Source: Lachnospiraceae bacterium (GTDB lineage Bacteria; Bacillota_A; Clostridia; Lachnospirales; Lachnospiraceae). From it: DNA of 64,000 bases. The stretch is taken from NCBI GenBank assembly GCA_024684065.1, contig JAIKXO010000109.1, positions 21,000 to 84,999 on the forward strand, given 5' to 3'. The position numbers and the translations under genes were made by a program. The notes under the pieces were generated by a model that did no database searches, had not been told where the DNA came from, and saw only the letters and a program-made list of their open reading frames with translations. This document shows positions 55,807-64,000 of this stretch, in pieces. Position 1 is the first letter of the stretch; each line of letters starts with the position of its first letter.

Positions 55807-57240
55807 ATGTTTTGCGAAAAATGTGGCACTCAATTGAGCGATGACGCTGAATTCTGTGCAAGTTGCGGGGTGCGTATTCAAAAGACAATATCTAATTCAA
55901 CATCTCAACAAGAGTCTAAGAAAGACACCGGCGATTCTGTAAGCAGTACTGCCTGGACGGATAATAAAGACGGCAGGACTGGCAAGCACAAGAAATTGGT
56001 TATTATTGCCGTAATTATCACAATGGCAGTAATTGCAGGAATCATAGTTATAACAAGACTCAATTCGGAACAGATATATCTGAGCAGACTTTCATATCAA
56101 AATATGAATGCTGATGGAGAATTACATTCATCCTATGAGGAACAATATAATGACAAAAATGAATTAGTGTACAGGGAGTATTTTGAATATAGTACCGGAA
56201 CACGTATAATAGCAAAATATGATGAATGGGGAATTCCCCAATCCATTAAGAAAGACAATAAGGGAAGCGGTGAACAAAGGGATCCAATAGAGGACATAAT
56301 ATCAAAGGTTGAATATGATCCTTATGATAATGGAAAGTCAGCTATTATATACATATATGGCAGTGAAAAAATAGAAAAAATGGGCTTGAATAATTGTGAT
56401 GAAAAGCCATTTTGTAAGATTGATTATAAATACAACAAGATATCTGATAGCAAGGACAGGGTAACAAAGATAGCATATTTTAATTACAATGACAAGCTTT
56501 ATGAAGAAAATGAATGGATTCCAGCGTGCTTAGTTTCATTAAGGGAATTAGAGTATTATCCTGATGGGAAAATAAAGATAAAAAAAGAATTAAGAGGAAA
56601 TCTATTAGGGCTTTATGCTTCTTTTGTACCGAAAACATTAGAAATAAACAGCATAGAGTTTCTTGTTCCATCTTATATAATACCCGGGGATTGTATCTAT
56701 GATGAAACAATATTTAATACGGATGGCAATATAGCAGATTATAAAGTTTATAGTCTAAACAAAGATATTGCGTCTTATTTTGGTACTTCGTATGTGGAAT
56801 CGTATATAGAATCTCATCCTGACTTAGATGAAACTGATGAAACAATGCTTGCTGAAATGGAAAACGACATAGAAAACGAATTGAAAAACGAATTGTTAAA
56901 GCTGACAGAATTCAGTTTTGATAAGAGTCTTATATATTCTTCTTCGCTGGAATATGATGATAAAGGACGTCCATTATCACGAACAATATATGAAGAAGAT
57001 CCAGAGGCGTTATATTATCCGAACGCTAGATTCAATGCAAAATATGATGATCAAGGCGTTATGTCATTAAGTGAAGACAACAATACTGGCGGAGATATGA
57101 TCACTAAGATGAAATATGAAGATATAAGAGACAAAGATGAAAATATAATAGGCAAAAAGTATTATTCCTATAGGCATAACGATGATGATGTATTAAGCGA
57201 TGTTTTCGAGATAACACGGGAATACAGTGTGTATGAATAA
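55807..57240 (+). CDS. Zinc-ribbon membrane protein, family member 3
   Basis: 477 residues. Ribbon MFCEKCGTQLSDDAEFCASC, Ser/Thr/Asp linker, one membrane span (LVIIAVIITMAVIAGIIVI, about 61-79), and an outer domain of nearly 400 residues rich in Tyr, Asn and Asp with YDEWG-, YDPYDNG- and YDDKGR-like repeats reminiscent of YD/RHS-type or MORN-like strands. AAGGGAGG precedes the ATG. Very AT-rich codons. Confidence 0.8.
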   Translation: MFCEKCGTQLSDDAEFCASCGVRIQKTISNSTSQQESKKDTGDSVSSTAWTDNKDGRTGKHKKLVIIAVIITMAVIAGIIVITRLNSEQIYLSRLSYQNMNADGELHSSYEEQYNDKNELVYREYFEYSTGTRIIAKYDEWGIPQSIKKDNKGSGEQRDPIEDIISKVEYDPYDNGKSAIIYIYGSEKIEKMGLNNCDEKPFCKIDYKYNKISDSKDRVTKIAYFNYNDKLYEENEWIPACLVSLRELEYYPDGKIKIKKELRGNLLGLYASFVPKTLEINSIEFLVPSYIIPGDCIYDETIFNTDGNIADYKVYSLNKDIASYFGTSYVESYIESHPDLDETDETMLAEMENDIENELKNELLKLTEFSFDKSLIYSSSLEYDDKGRPLSRTIYEEDPEALYYPNARFNAKYDDQGVMSLSEDNNTGGDMITKMKYEDIRDKDENIIGKKYYSYRHNDDDVLSDVFEITREYSVYE

Positions 57241-57282
57241 GAACTGGGTTGCTTGTTAAGTTGTAAAGGAGGATAAGATTCA

Positions 57283-58245
57283 ATGTACTGCAACAAATGT
57301 GGAGCATTATTAAATGACGAGGCATCTTTTTGTCCTCAATGCGGGGGTAGAACGACTGCGACAATCCCTTACGCAGAGATAGCGGGCGATACGCAGGAAA
57401 TCGAAAACTCATCGAAACCTCAAGAGCGTAAACATATAAAAAAACATTCCGGAATGAAAAAAATGATATTTGGGGCTTGCATGGCCCTATTATTAATCGT
57501 TGCAGTTGTATTCGGAAGGTTAATTCCAATGCCTGGAATTGAGCATATGCTGGATCATAAAGAAAACGTCACGATAGAGGGAGCCGGATATTCAAGCCCT
57601 GATGCCGCCGCTCTCGCATTTGCACAAGCCTACAGTGAGAAGGACATAGACGGGATGTTTTCAGCCTGCGCACTCGAAAGCTACGTGAAGAACAGAGGTT
57701 TTAAGAAGGAACTTGAGAGATATGGAGAATGGACTGATTATGAATCTTCTTTAGTAATGACTGGCAAAGATGAAGCATCGGCGAGATGCAACCTTGAACG
57801 TAAAAAAGGCAAACTTTATGATCTCTTTTACAGGATGTTTTTCTACCCATCTTTTGAAAAAGATTCGGATTTTCTTCGTGGGAGGGTTAAGATTGGTGAT
57901 GCTGTTGATCAAAAGAGCGTGGATGAGGTACTCATATCTCTTGATCTATTTCAGAAGCTTAAGGATATCACAGTGGGAGATGTTTTAGATCCGATGGTGC
58001 TGGAGTTCTTCCGCACTCATGAATATAAGGATAAAGTTTTTGAAACCATTGAACAATTAAATGGGGGAAAAATAGAATATCGGATGGTTGAGATGAATAT
58101 CAATGGCGAAGAATGGCTGATGCTTATGGATCTGATTAATTATGAGGACAAATGGTATGTTCTCACCCCAGGTGGAAGCTTTGCGGCGCTCTTAGGTTTG
58201 GGTTCTGATGCAGCGGGTATGGTAAGAAAGCAGGATATAATGTAG
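57283..58245 (+). CDS. Zinc-ribbon membrane protein, family member 4
   Basis: 320 residues. Ribbon MYCNKCGALLNDEASFCPQC, basic linker, membrane span (MIFGACMALLLIVAVVFG, about 62-79), then an outer domain that starts SSPDAAALAFAQAYSEKDIDGMFSACA, as in DUF4878/SnoaL-like stress-associated lipoproteins. AAAGGAGG precedes the ATG. Confidence 0.82.
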   Translation: MYCNKCGALLNDEASFCPQCGGRTTATIPYAEIAGDTQEIENSSKPQERKHIKKHSGMKKMIFGACMALLLIVAVVFGRLIPMPGIEHMLDHKENVTIEGAGYSSPDAAALAFAQAYSEKDIDGMFSACALESYVKNRGFKKELERYGEWTDYESSLVMTGKDEASARCNLERKKGKLYDLFYRMFFYPSFEKDSDFLRGRVKIGDAVDQKSVDEVLISLDLFQKLKDITVGDVLDPMVLEFFRTHEYKDKVFETIEQLNGGKIEYRMVEMNINGEEWLMLMDLINYEDKWYVLTPGGSFAALLGLGSDAAGMVRKQDIM

Positions 58246-58408
58246 GCTGTATTTTCATTTGAGGATTATACCAAATCCATGTGAAATATCGCTTAGCGAT
58301 ATAATCGCTGAAGATTGCTTGGCAACATACAATTATTTTTCGTCAGAACTGATTATCTGTATAGTCTCCGGGAGTGATGGAAGCGCGGGCAGAAAAAAAG
58401 TAATAAAA

Positions 58409-58711
58409 ATGATAGAGACCCAAACGGTTCCATCGGAGAATGAATATAATGCGGAAGCTCTTTCTCGAATTGGAAAAAGTTATTTTAAAAGTGAGCGTGG
58501 TCTGCCAAAAGATGAAAAAAAAGCAATTTATTATACTCAGCTGGCCGCTGATCAGGGATGGGCAGTCGCTCAAGTTAATCTTGGATATTATTATGCGGAA
58601 GGATTAGGAGGCTTACCGAAGGACGAAAAACAAGCTGTACATTATTATCAGCTGGCGGCCGACCAAGGTCGTGAAGATGCAAAGAAAGCTCTGGAGATTT
58701 TAGGACAGTAA
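58409..58711 (+). CDS. Sel1-repeat (TPR-like) protein
   Basis: About 100 residues with two to three Sel1 repeats: AEALSRIGKSYFKSERGLPK, DEKKAIYYTQLAADQGWAVA and QVNLGYYYAEGLGG. Such repeats bind other proteins. The frame is open to a TTG at 58259, but that part has no start signal and no repeats, so it may be a lost N-terminus. Neither start has a good ribosome site. It ends 334 bases before the next long gene. Confidence 0.6.
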   Translation: MIETQTVPSENEYNAEALSRIGKSYFKSERGLPKDEKKAIYYTQLAADQGWAVAQVNLGYYYAEGLGGLPKDEKQAVHYYQLAADQGREDAKKALEILGQ

Positions 58712-58832
58712 CGACATGTAAGAAATAACACGAGTTTTTGGGTGTAAACTCGTGGTCTAAAAATAGTGTACCCCATATCCTCCATGAGGGGTTTTCATCC
58801 ATGAGGTACAGTGAGAAATCATAGTGTCCCCG

Positions 58833-59003
58833 ATGTGGTTTTTATACACCAACTGGAATGTGAAGCAACAGGGGAGAGACTTAAAACCTGATGAATACTG
58901 GGATTCCCTGTTGGTTCACATGGAAGGCGGTAGGGCAAGCGGTAGCGCGCCAGAGGGAAGCGACAATATGGGGTACATGTACCCCATGAAAGGAATGCGA
59001 TAA
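58833..59003 (+). CDS. Possible small protein in the gap after the Sel1 gene
   Basis: 56 residues beginning MWFLYTNWNVKQQGRDLKPD, then YWDSLLVHMEGGRASG, ending MYPMKGMR. Composition is protein-like, but no ribosome site is seen and no family is recognised. It could be a fragment of a larger lost gene. Confidence 0.3.
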   Translation: MWFLYTNWNVKQQGRDLKPDEYWDSLLVHMEGGRASGSAPEGSDNMGYMYPMKGMR

Positions 59004-59045
59004 ACACTGGGTTTCAGACATGCTACCACGAGTTTTGGGGCGGAG

Positions 59046-59774
59046 ATGAAAAAAATGGTTTGCGAGTTTAGCGAGACCCAATTTGCTTTTGGCATAGTGT
59101 TTGAGATTGTCAAGAAAAACTGTATCAGCAAAGGTTATTCCGCTCCCCTCTTTCCGACTCAGGCAATGGAAGGTGAGTTTGGATATGATATGCAGCTTAA
59201 TGGAAAGACGCGGACTCTGTTTCTTCAGTTCAAGGTTCCTGAAAAAAAGACGACGAAATCTGCCAAGTATTGGAAGGATCATAATCAGGCGTATTACGAA
59301 TTCAAGATTTATCCCCAGACCATATCCAATCAGCATAATGCGCTCGTCAAACTGGCAAAAGAAGACGAACGGAACCGTGTGTATTATTGCTCGCCGGGTT
59401 TTATTACATGTGATGAATATAATGAATACTACAGGAGAAGCAAGATTGACGCGAATTCAATCTATGTCCCCTTGAATACAATGAACAAGATATCCGGCAG
59501 TGACTGGCACAGCGTAAGCTATACGCTTTCCCCTTATAAGTATAGTAGGATGCATTCTGATTCCGAGGATTGCCGGTCTTTGACATCTGAAGAGTTTTAC
59601 AGTGATATAGCCGAAATGCCGTCATATGATTCCTTTGAAAGCTGCGTATCCTCTTTGGCAGAGAGGTTTGAAGTGGACGTTTCAGGATGCGAGAATAACC
59701 GCGAAAAAGCCCATGCGATTTCTTCGGAGCTTATGGCCCGTTACAATCTCAATCTTCTGTTGCTCCCGAGCTGA
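59046..59774 (+). CDS. Uncharacterised protein, possible PD-(D/E)XK-like fold
   Basis: 242 residues, no signal or membrane span. The early stretch MEGEFGYDMQLNGKTRTLFL then QFKVPEKK has the E...D...QxK spacing of restriction-type nucleases, and the gene lies in a mobile region, but the match is weak. GGGGCGGAG lies close to the ATG. It interrupts the zinc-ribbon array between members 4 and 5. Confidence 0.55.
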   Translation: MKKMVCEFSETQFAFGIVFEIVKKNCISKGYSAPLFPTQAMEGEFGYDMQLNGKTRTLFLQFKVPEKKTTKSAKYWKDHNQAYYEFKIYPQTISNQHNALVKLAKEDERNRVYYCSPGFITCDEYNEYYRRSKIDANSIYVPLNTMNKISGSDWHSVSYTLSPYKYSRMHSDSEDCRSLTSEEFYSDIAEMPSYDSFESCVSSLAERFEVDVSGCENNREKAHAISSELMARYNLNLLLLPS

Positions 59775-59795
59775 ACAAGTGAACCTTGAGGGGAA

Positions 59796-59870
59796 ATGCT
59801 CTGTAAAATCTGCGGAGCCGTCATAACGAATGACAGCTTGCTCTGCGAGAAGTGCGGGAAAGCTGTTTAA
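59796..59870 (+). pseudogene. Fragment of a zinc-ribbon gene
   Basis: A 24-residue frame, MLCKICGAVITNDSLLCEKC and a short tail, is a copy of the first ribbon of the gene at 55351. Nucleotide likeness continues upstream (AACCTTGAGGGGAAATGCTC against AACCTTGACGGGAAAATGCTC) with one A lost, so the copy is out of frame with its former upstream part. Confidence 0.7.
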
Positions 59871-59891
59871 TTTATAATTTGGAGGTTTATT

Positions 59892-61118
59892 ATGTTTTGT
59901 AGAAAATGCGGAGCAGCATTAAGTGACGATGCGGAGTTCTGCGCCAACTGTGGGGAAAGGGTCAATCCAGAGCAGCCTAAATCTGATGATGGAAAGGAAT
60001 ACCAGAACAACTCTGCTGAAGCTTCCGAAAAACAAAGGAAGGCTCCATCAAAAAAGAGAATAATTGCACTGATTGCCTGCGGGGTGATTGTTGCAGCTGT
60101 TATTGTGTTCGGCGTCCTGTTGCCGTTCATCAACTCGGTTAAAACTAAACAGGCGCGGCTTGATCTAATCGGGACTTGGGAATGTGAATATACCCCTAAT
60201 AAAGCCGGGACTATTCTGGCGCATGGTTTTGATCCGTATTTTGGAACAGACAAGATGGATCATAGTTTAGAAATCTGGGGAACACAAAAGCCCACACCGG
60301 TTACCATACATATTGAATTTGTGAACGAAAGAGAAGCTGTTATTAATGTCAAATATTTAGCCTTAAAGAATTATAATTCCTATACCTACTTTACGAAAGG
60401 GGAAGAATATGAGGTTGAAGACAGGGGGGATTATCCTTCTGAGTATCAGATAAAAAACGGAACTAAGGAGTTTGGCGATATTCTTTTCAAAGACAGCGTT
60501 ATATCCAAGCTTAAATTGACCTATAGATACGAAAATGGAAAAATTACTCTTCGCAGCGATGGGAATTTCGAGTTGTATGATGGCGGTTTGGAGTATACCA
60601 GAGCAGGCACGGCTACACAGGAATCCGCTGACAAGGATAGTGACGCGGAGCAGGACAACAGCGGAGATTTGGCGAAAACTGCGAACAAATTGAAAGCATT
60701 ACATACCGGAAACGAGTATACAGTAACAGTTCCTGAGGGATACGAGATAGATTATTCTGAAGAAGGGTGTGTAATCTTTGCGAATAAGGACGGAGCTAAG
60801 ATAGATATCAGAATTGAACAAAACTATGGATACAGTGAGGGCTATCTTGACAAACATGCAGAGGAACTCGCTGATAAGCATTATGAAAAACTAGGATTAA
60901 ACCCTCAGCTTAACGGCGGAATTGAAAGAATAGAAAAGGGGATTTATTCCGGCACGGGAGATTTCGGTTTTAAAGGGTTTGTGGCGCATTACAATAAGTC
61001 GGATAATGACCTTCGGGAAATATGGGTTATGAGAAATGGATATGATCTCTGCTGTGTCGCCTTGTTTGGGATGGAAGATACCCGTGAAGCTTTCGACATA
61101 ATTGATATATTACATTGA
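59892..61118 (+). CDS. Zinc-ribbon membrane protein, family member 5
   Basis: 408 residues. Ribbon MFCRKCGAALSDDAEFCANC, charged linker, membrane span (IIALIACGVIVAAVIVFGVLL, about 57-77), an outer domain beginning LIGTWECEYTP (lipocalin-like start), and a C-terminal part after an Asp/Ser linker from about 275. TTGGAGG precedes the ATG. Its ribbon is closest to member 3. Confidence 0.82.
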   Translation: MFCRKCGAALSDDAEFCANCGERVNPEQPKSDDGKEYQNNSAEASEKQRKAPSKKRIIALIACGVIVAAVIVFGVLLPFINSVKTKQARLDLIGTWECEYTPNKAGTILAHGFDPYFGTDKMDHSLEIWGTQKPTPVTIHIEFVNEREAVINVKYLALKNYNSYTYFTKGEEYEVEDRGDYPSEYQIKNGTKEFGDILFKDSVISKLKLTYRYENGKITLRSDGNFELYDGGLEYTRAGTATQESADKDSDAEQDNSGDLAKTANKLKALHTGNEYTVTVPEGYEIDYSEEGCVIFANKDGAKIDIRIEQNYGYSEGYLDKHAEELADKHYEKLGLNPQLNGGIERIEKGIYSGTGDFGFKGFVAHYNKSDNDLREIWVMRNGYDLCCVALFGMEDTREAFDIIDILH

Positions 61119-61136
61119 ACATAGGGAGGAATTTGT

Positions 61137-61924
61137 ATGAACTGTCCTAAATGTGGCCAACAGGTCAGCTTCGATGAACAATTCTGTTCCCAGTGTGGCG
61201 CGGACATAACAAGCGCATTAAGGGAAAATAAGAATGAAGACATAATGATAAGGCTGGATGAAAAGAAGGATGACCAGAAAGAATCAGAAGTAAAAGAGAA
61301 AAAAGAAGGAAAATCCTTGTTGCGATCGGAGTGATTGCCGTCATAAGCATTATTGTATGGGGGCTTAATCAGAACGGGGATAATTCAAAGAATAATACCG
61401 CTAAAACTAATTCTACCAAGGAAGAGAATGATTCTAACATTTTGGAAGAGATAATAGATAAAAAACCTGAATGGTACGACAAGAATTCCGGGAAAGGGGC
61501 AGATGATCCAAAAAAAATAGCTAAGGCAGTTATGGTGGCGCTTCGGAACAATTCGCCGAAATCACTGTATATATATCAGGACGAACAAATGGTTTATGAA
61601 GACAACTACTATTATTCAGATCATTTTGTAGCTGAATACAATGATACGATCGACATCGGAATGGATCCAAAACGAATTTATCTTGAAGGGATAACATATG
61701 AACTTCTGGATGAATATCAGGGGAATGGCAAAGTAAACGTCAAGGTCAAAGCTGTCTACTATAAAGAGGGCAAGTTTGGAGGTAAGCCAATATTCATGGG
61801 AAATACAGCATATATTGATATTACATGCCATCAAAATGAAACTCCTGAAGGCATAAAATGGTTCTGGGGCGGATATAAGCCGGATATTACAAACGATACC
61901 AGCGGTTTAGGCATAAGCAAATAG
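61137..61924 (+). pseudogene. Zinc-ribbon membrane protein, family member 6, split by a frameshift
   Basis: The first frame (61137-61334) has ribbon MNCPKCGQQVSFDEQFCSQC and a Lys/Glu linker, then stops. The second (to 61924) begins within a membrane span; reading one frame over, KILVAIGVIAVISIIVWG joins it to the linker. The break is at GGAAAATCC near 61311, where one more A would restore the gene. The outer domain is about 175 residues (DDPKKIAKAVMVALRNNSPK). Recent mutation, phase-variable run or sequencing error. Confidence 0.75.
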
Positions 61925-61990
61925 CCGTCTCCCAACAGAATTTTGCCAAGAGTCAAAAGAAACCACAGGCGTGATAGAGAGGAAAACACC

Positions 61991-63166
61991 ATGAATCGAA
62001 ATATACGCATCAAGCTTCTCCCGCTGCTCATAGCGGCGTCCCTCGCGCTCGCCGCGTGTAACCCGGAAACGGCCCGCCCCGCGCCCACGAAGGCGGACCC
62101 CTGGGCGGCGGAGAACCTCACCACAAAAGAATCATTCGCCCGCATCTCCGACGAGATGACCTTCGGGTACTGGCACGACGGCGTATCCGGGGCATCGGAA
62201 GGAGCCTGCGGGTTCCGGCTCAGGACGGACGGGAGCACCGTCTCGTACACGCCGTACATCCACAAGATAGTGCAGGAGGGCTGCCCGGAGATAACCCTCA
62301 GCGACACGGCAAAGCTCGCGGAATGGGCGCTGCCCAGCCAGACGGCCCCCGGATATACCTGGATGGACATCGGAGACCTCGGGAAGGCCCTACCCGGCAA
62401 GACATACAGCATAGACGCATCGGATCTTGCGGACGGGGACTACTGCATATACGCAGAATTCAACTACCCCGACAACAGGGATGACACCGTCCACGCGACA
62501 TTCAGGGTGAAGGACGGCACGGCGAAATGCTACGAAAACACGTCATTCACGGACTTCCAGGAGTTCATGAGCGGAACCGACCCCAGGAAGTGCCTCGACG
62601 TGTCCGAGTGCGCCTACCCGAGCGTCGTGAGGAGGGACTACCACGCCGCGGACGACCTCTGCGCCATCGTCGACGGGCTCATGAACCTCGAAGGCACGAG
62701 CCTGCTCGTCACGGAGGGCGACACGGACGAATACAGGATGTTCGTCATCACGAGATGGATATCCAAGAACTGCGCATACGACGGATGGGTGTGCGGGAAC
62801 TTCCTCAAGGGCGACCAATGGATTCACCGCGCAGGACGCTACGACGACTGGGACAACCCCAAGCTCTGGCTCCCATACACCAAGACAGGCGTCTGCTGGG
62901 ACTTCGCCAACGCCCTCACCATAATGCTCAGGCACGCGGGCATCCCCGCCACGACCATCGAGGACGGCGGCAGCCACATGTGGACCGCCGCGCACGTGAA
63001 CGGAAGGTGGGTGTCCATCGACGCGTCCAAGCTCGTCTACAAGGACAGCCCCAGCGAAGACCCCGACCCGTCGCACTGGCAGGGCTGCAAGGGACAGTGG
63101 AGGTACTTCGCCGGATACCGCGACGGGGTGACAATAGGCGACCAATTATGGAGATATGAGGACTGA
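61991..63166 (+). CDS. Transglutaminase-like lipoprotein
   Basis: 391 residues. Signal peptide with lipobox ALAAC (Cys about 18), so surface-anchored. The C-terminal domain has the Cys-His-Asp set of transglutaminase-like proteins: TGVCWDFANALTIMLRHAGI, GSHMWTAAHVNGRW and SIDASK. The family includes crosslinkers and peptidases. GAGAGGA precedes ATG 61991. Codons are strongly G/C-ending, far richer than the AT-rich neighbours just upstream, a sign of a different origin. A terminator follows. Confidence 0.88.
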   Translation: MNRNIRIKLLPLLIAASLALAACNPETARPAPTKADPWAAENLTTKESFARISDEMTFGYWHDGVSGASEGACGFRLRTDGSTVSYTPYIHKIVQEGCPEITLSDTAKLAEWALPSQTAPGYTWMDIGDLGKALPGKTYSIDASDLADGDYCIYAEFNYPDNRDDTVHATFRVKDGTAKCYENTSFTDFQEFMSGTDPRKCLDVSECAYPSVVRRDYHAADDLCAIVDGLMNLEGTSLLVTEGDTDEYRMFVITRWISKNCAYDGWVCGNFLKGDQWIHRAGRYDDWDNPKLWLPYTKTGVCWDFANALTIMLRHAGIPATTIEDGGSHMWTAAHVNGRWVSIDASKLVYKDSPSEDPDPSHWQGCKGQWRYFAGYRDGVTIGDQLWRYED

Positions 63167-63178
63167 CATGGAAGCACA

Positions 63179-63206
63179 GGGGAAGCCGACGAGGCTTCCC
63201 CGTTTT
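63179..63206 (+). terminator. Terminator of the transglutaminase-like gene
   Basis: GGGGAAGCC, five-base loop, GGCTTCCCC, then GTTTTT. Confidence 0.85.
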
Positions 63207-63463
63207 TACAAAGCGGTAGGGCAACGGCCGCCACACCTTGAAACGACCGCCCCACACAATTTGACTGACCATTTGGATGCATGGCGCTTCATTATGCGAC
63301 ACTGATGCGACATATATGCATGAAAGAACTAACTGCACTGTGAATGCATAAGGACGCAATATGACGCATGCCGGCATGATAAACAGAAGTTGTGTCGGCA
63401 TAATGATTCATAATGAGTACACGATGCTTCTTTATTCAACATCGATGCAACATATGCGAATGC

Positions 63464-63631
63464 AGGCACTGCATACTTTCATATAGATGACGCAATATAC
63501 ATATTATATGACGCATGCTTCCATATATGTGGCGCAATATGAATAACATATGACGCATACTTCCTTGTATATAGTGCAACGCGCATAACATATGACGCAT
63601 GCTTCTATATATATGGCGCATAGGCCTTATG
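63464..63631 (+). repeat. 42-bp minisatellite
   Basis: Four imperfect units start at 63464, 63506, 63548 and 63590, each 42 bp; the shared core is ATATGACGCATGCTTC and GGCGCAATAT. Looser relatives of the unit continue back to about 63300. No gene is likely here. Confidence 0.8.
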
Positions 63632-64000
63632 CCGGTATGCGGCATACATGCGCCATGCAGAATGAAAGGGCAATGCCAGGACAAAGACAAGCCCCACGGG
63701 GCAGGAACGAAAGTGCGGGACAGGATGCCCGGAGAGGGATGCGCGCGGAGCCGGAAAGGAGTTTCCGGGGCAATAACAGAGCCGGAAACTGAGTGTGGGA
63801 AGCGTGCGACCGGGTACGGTACGGATGTGTGAGGTCGTGCCCCGAAAACACTGGCTCCGCGGAGGGCGCATGCACACATGTGTATGCGGCTGCACATTTG
63901 AGGGAGGAGATGTGCAGCCCGGAAGTGCAAGAGCGCCACGGGTTTAGGCTGCGGGTGGGGGTTTGAGGAGTTGCAGCCTTGGTTTGAAGCACAAGGGCAT
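63632..64000. other. GC-rich stretch without a recognisable gene
   Basis: Composition rises sharply after the minisatellite. Open frames exist on both strands but none has a start signal or protein-like sequence. An inverted pair around 63758-63790 (GCCGGAAA twice) is the only structure noted. Confidence 0.4.

Noticed and set aside
62527..63159. Arg-rich plus-strand and Val-rich minus-strand frames
   Set aside because: GC-rich codons of the transglutaminase-like gene leave other frames open; the products are low-complexity.
63436..63992. Minus-strand frames with 14-residue His/Met repeats
   Set aside because: Product of the 42-bp minisatellite; no start signal.

Overview
The window reads as chromosome of a Gram-positive anaerobe of the Clostridia, most likely a Lachnospiraceae relative (Butyrivibrio/Lachnospira-like). 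Signs of this are strong GGAGG ribosome binding sites, TTGACA-N17-TATAAT promoters, a biosynthetic-type thiolase, rubrerythrin, sodium-coupled symporters, many c-di-GMP proteins and TnpX/TnpW-type recombination genes. Genus is an inference; there is no rRNA here.

Layout. 0-15.3 kb: L-rhamnose use. The end of an ABC importer (ATPase, two permeases, lipoprotein binding protein) is followed by rhaM, and later by rhaB, rhaA and rhaD. Among these sit an NSS symporter, a tRNA-Pro(AGG), an SSS symporter with a striking promoter/operator, a membrane diguanylate cyclase and a thiolase. 15.3-28 kb: a defence and mobile island. It holds McrBC, a SymE-like remnant, a YhcG/DUF1016-type nuclease, a zinc-finger protein, and a small satellite-like element (Xis, P4-type primase-helicase, zinc-ribbon proteins, one HK97-type capsid protein, TnpW, a large serine recombinase). 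Outward-facing terminators of related sequence stand at both ends. 28-28.3 kb: a tandem array of a 90-bp three-hairpin repeat, whose structure recurs with compensating changes next to the rhamnose genes.

28.3-40.6 kb: rubrerythrin, a proline-rich scaffold-like protein with four copies of a FliM-like peptide, a Gln-rich secreted protein, an acyltransferase, a hybrid histidine kinase with its response regulator, an XRE regulator and a very large GGDEF-EAL protein. 40.8 kb: a candidate free-standing small RNA. 41.2-48.7 kb: a four-gene run of 5'-nucleotidase lipoprotein, reverse transcriptase, and two NHLM-type ABC exporters, the first with a C39 domain that has lost its catalytic Cys and His. 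This is my best candidate for an undescribed system. 48.8-50.8 kb: a secreted protein broken by a frameshift.

51.5-64 kb: a second accessory region. It has a serine recombinase, a small holin-like toxin candidate, an XRE repressor facing a strong promoter, and a tandem family of six zinc-ribbon proteins (most membrane-anchored with divergent outer domains) plus a seventh fragment. It ends with a GC-rich transglutaminase-like lipoprotein and a 42-bp minisatellite. No CRISPR array and no rRNA were seen.
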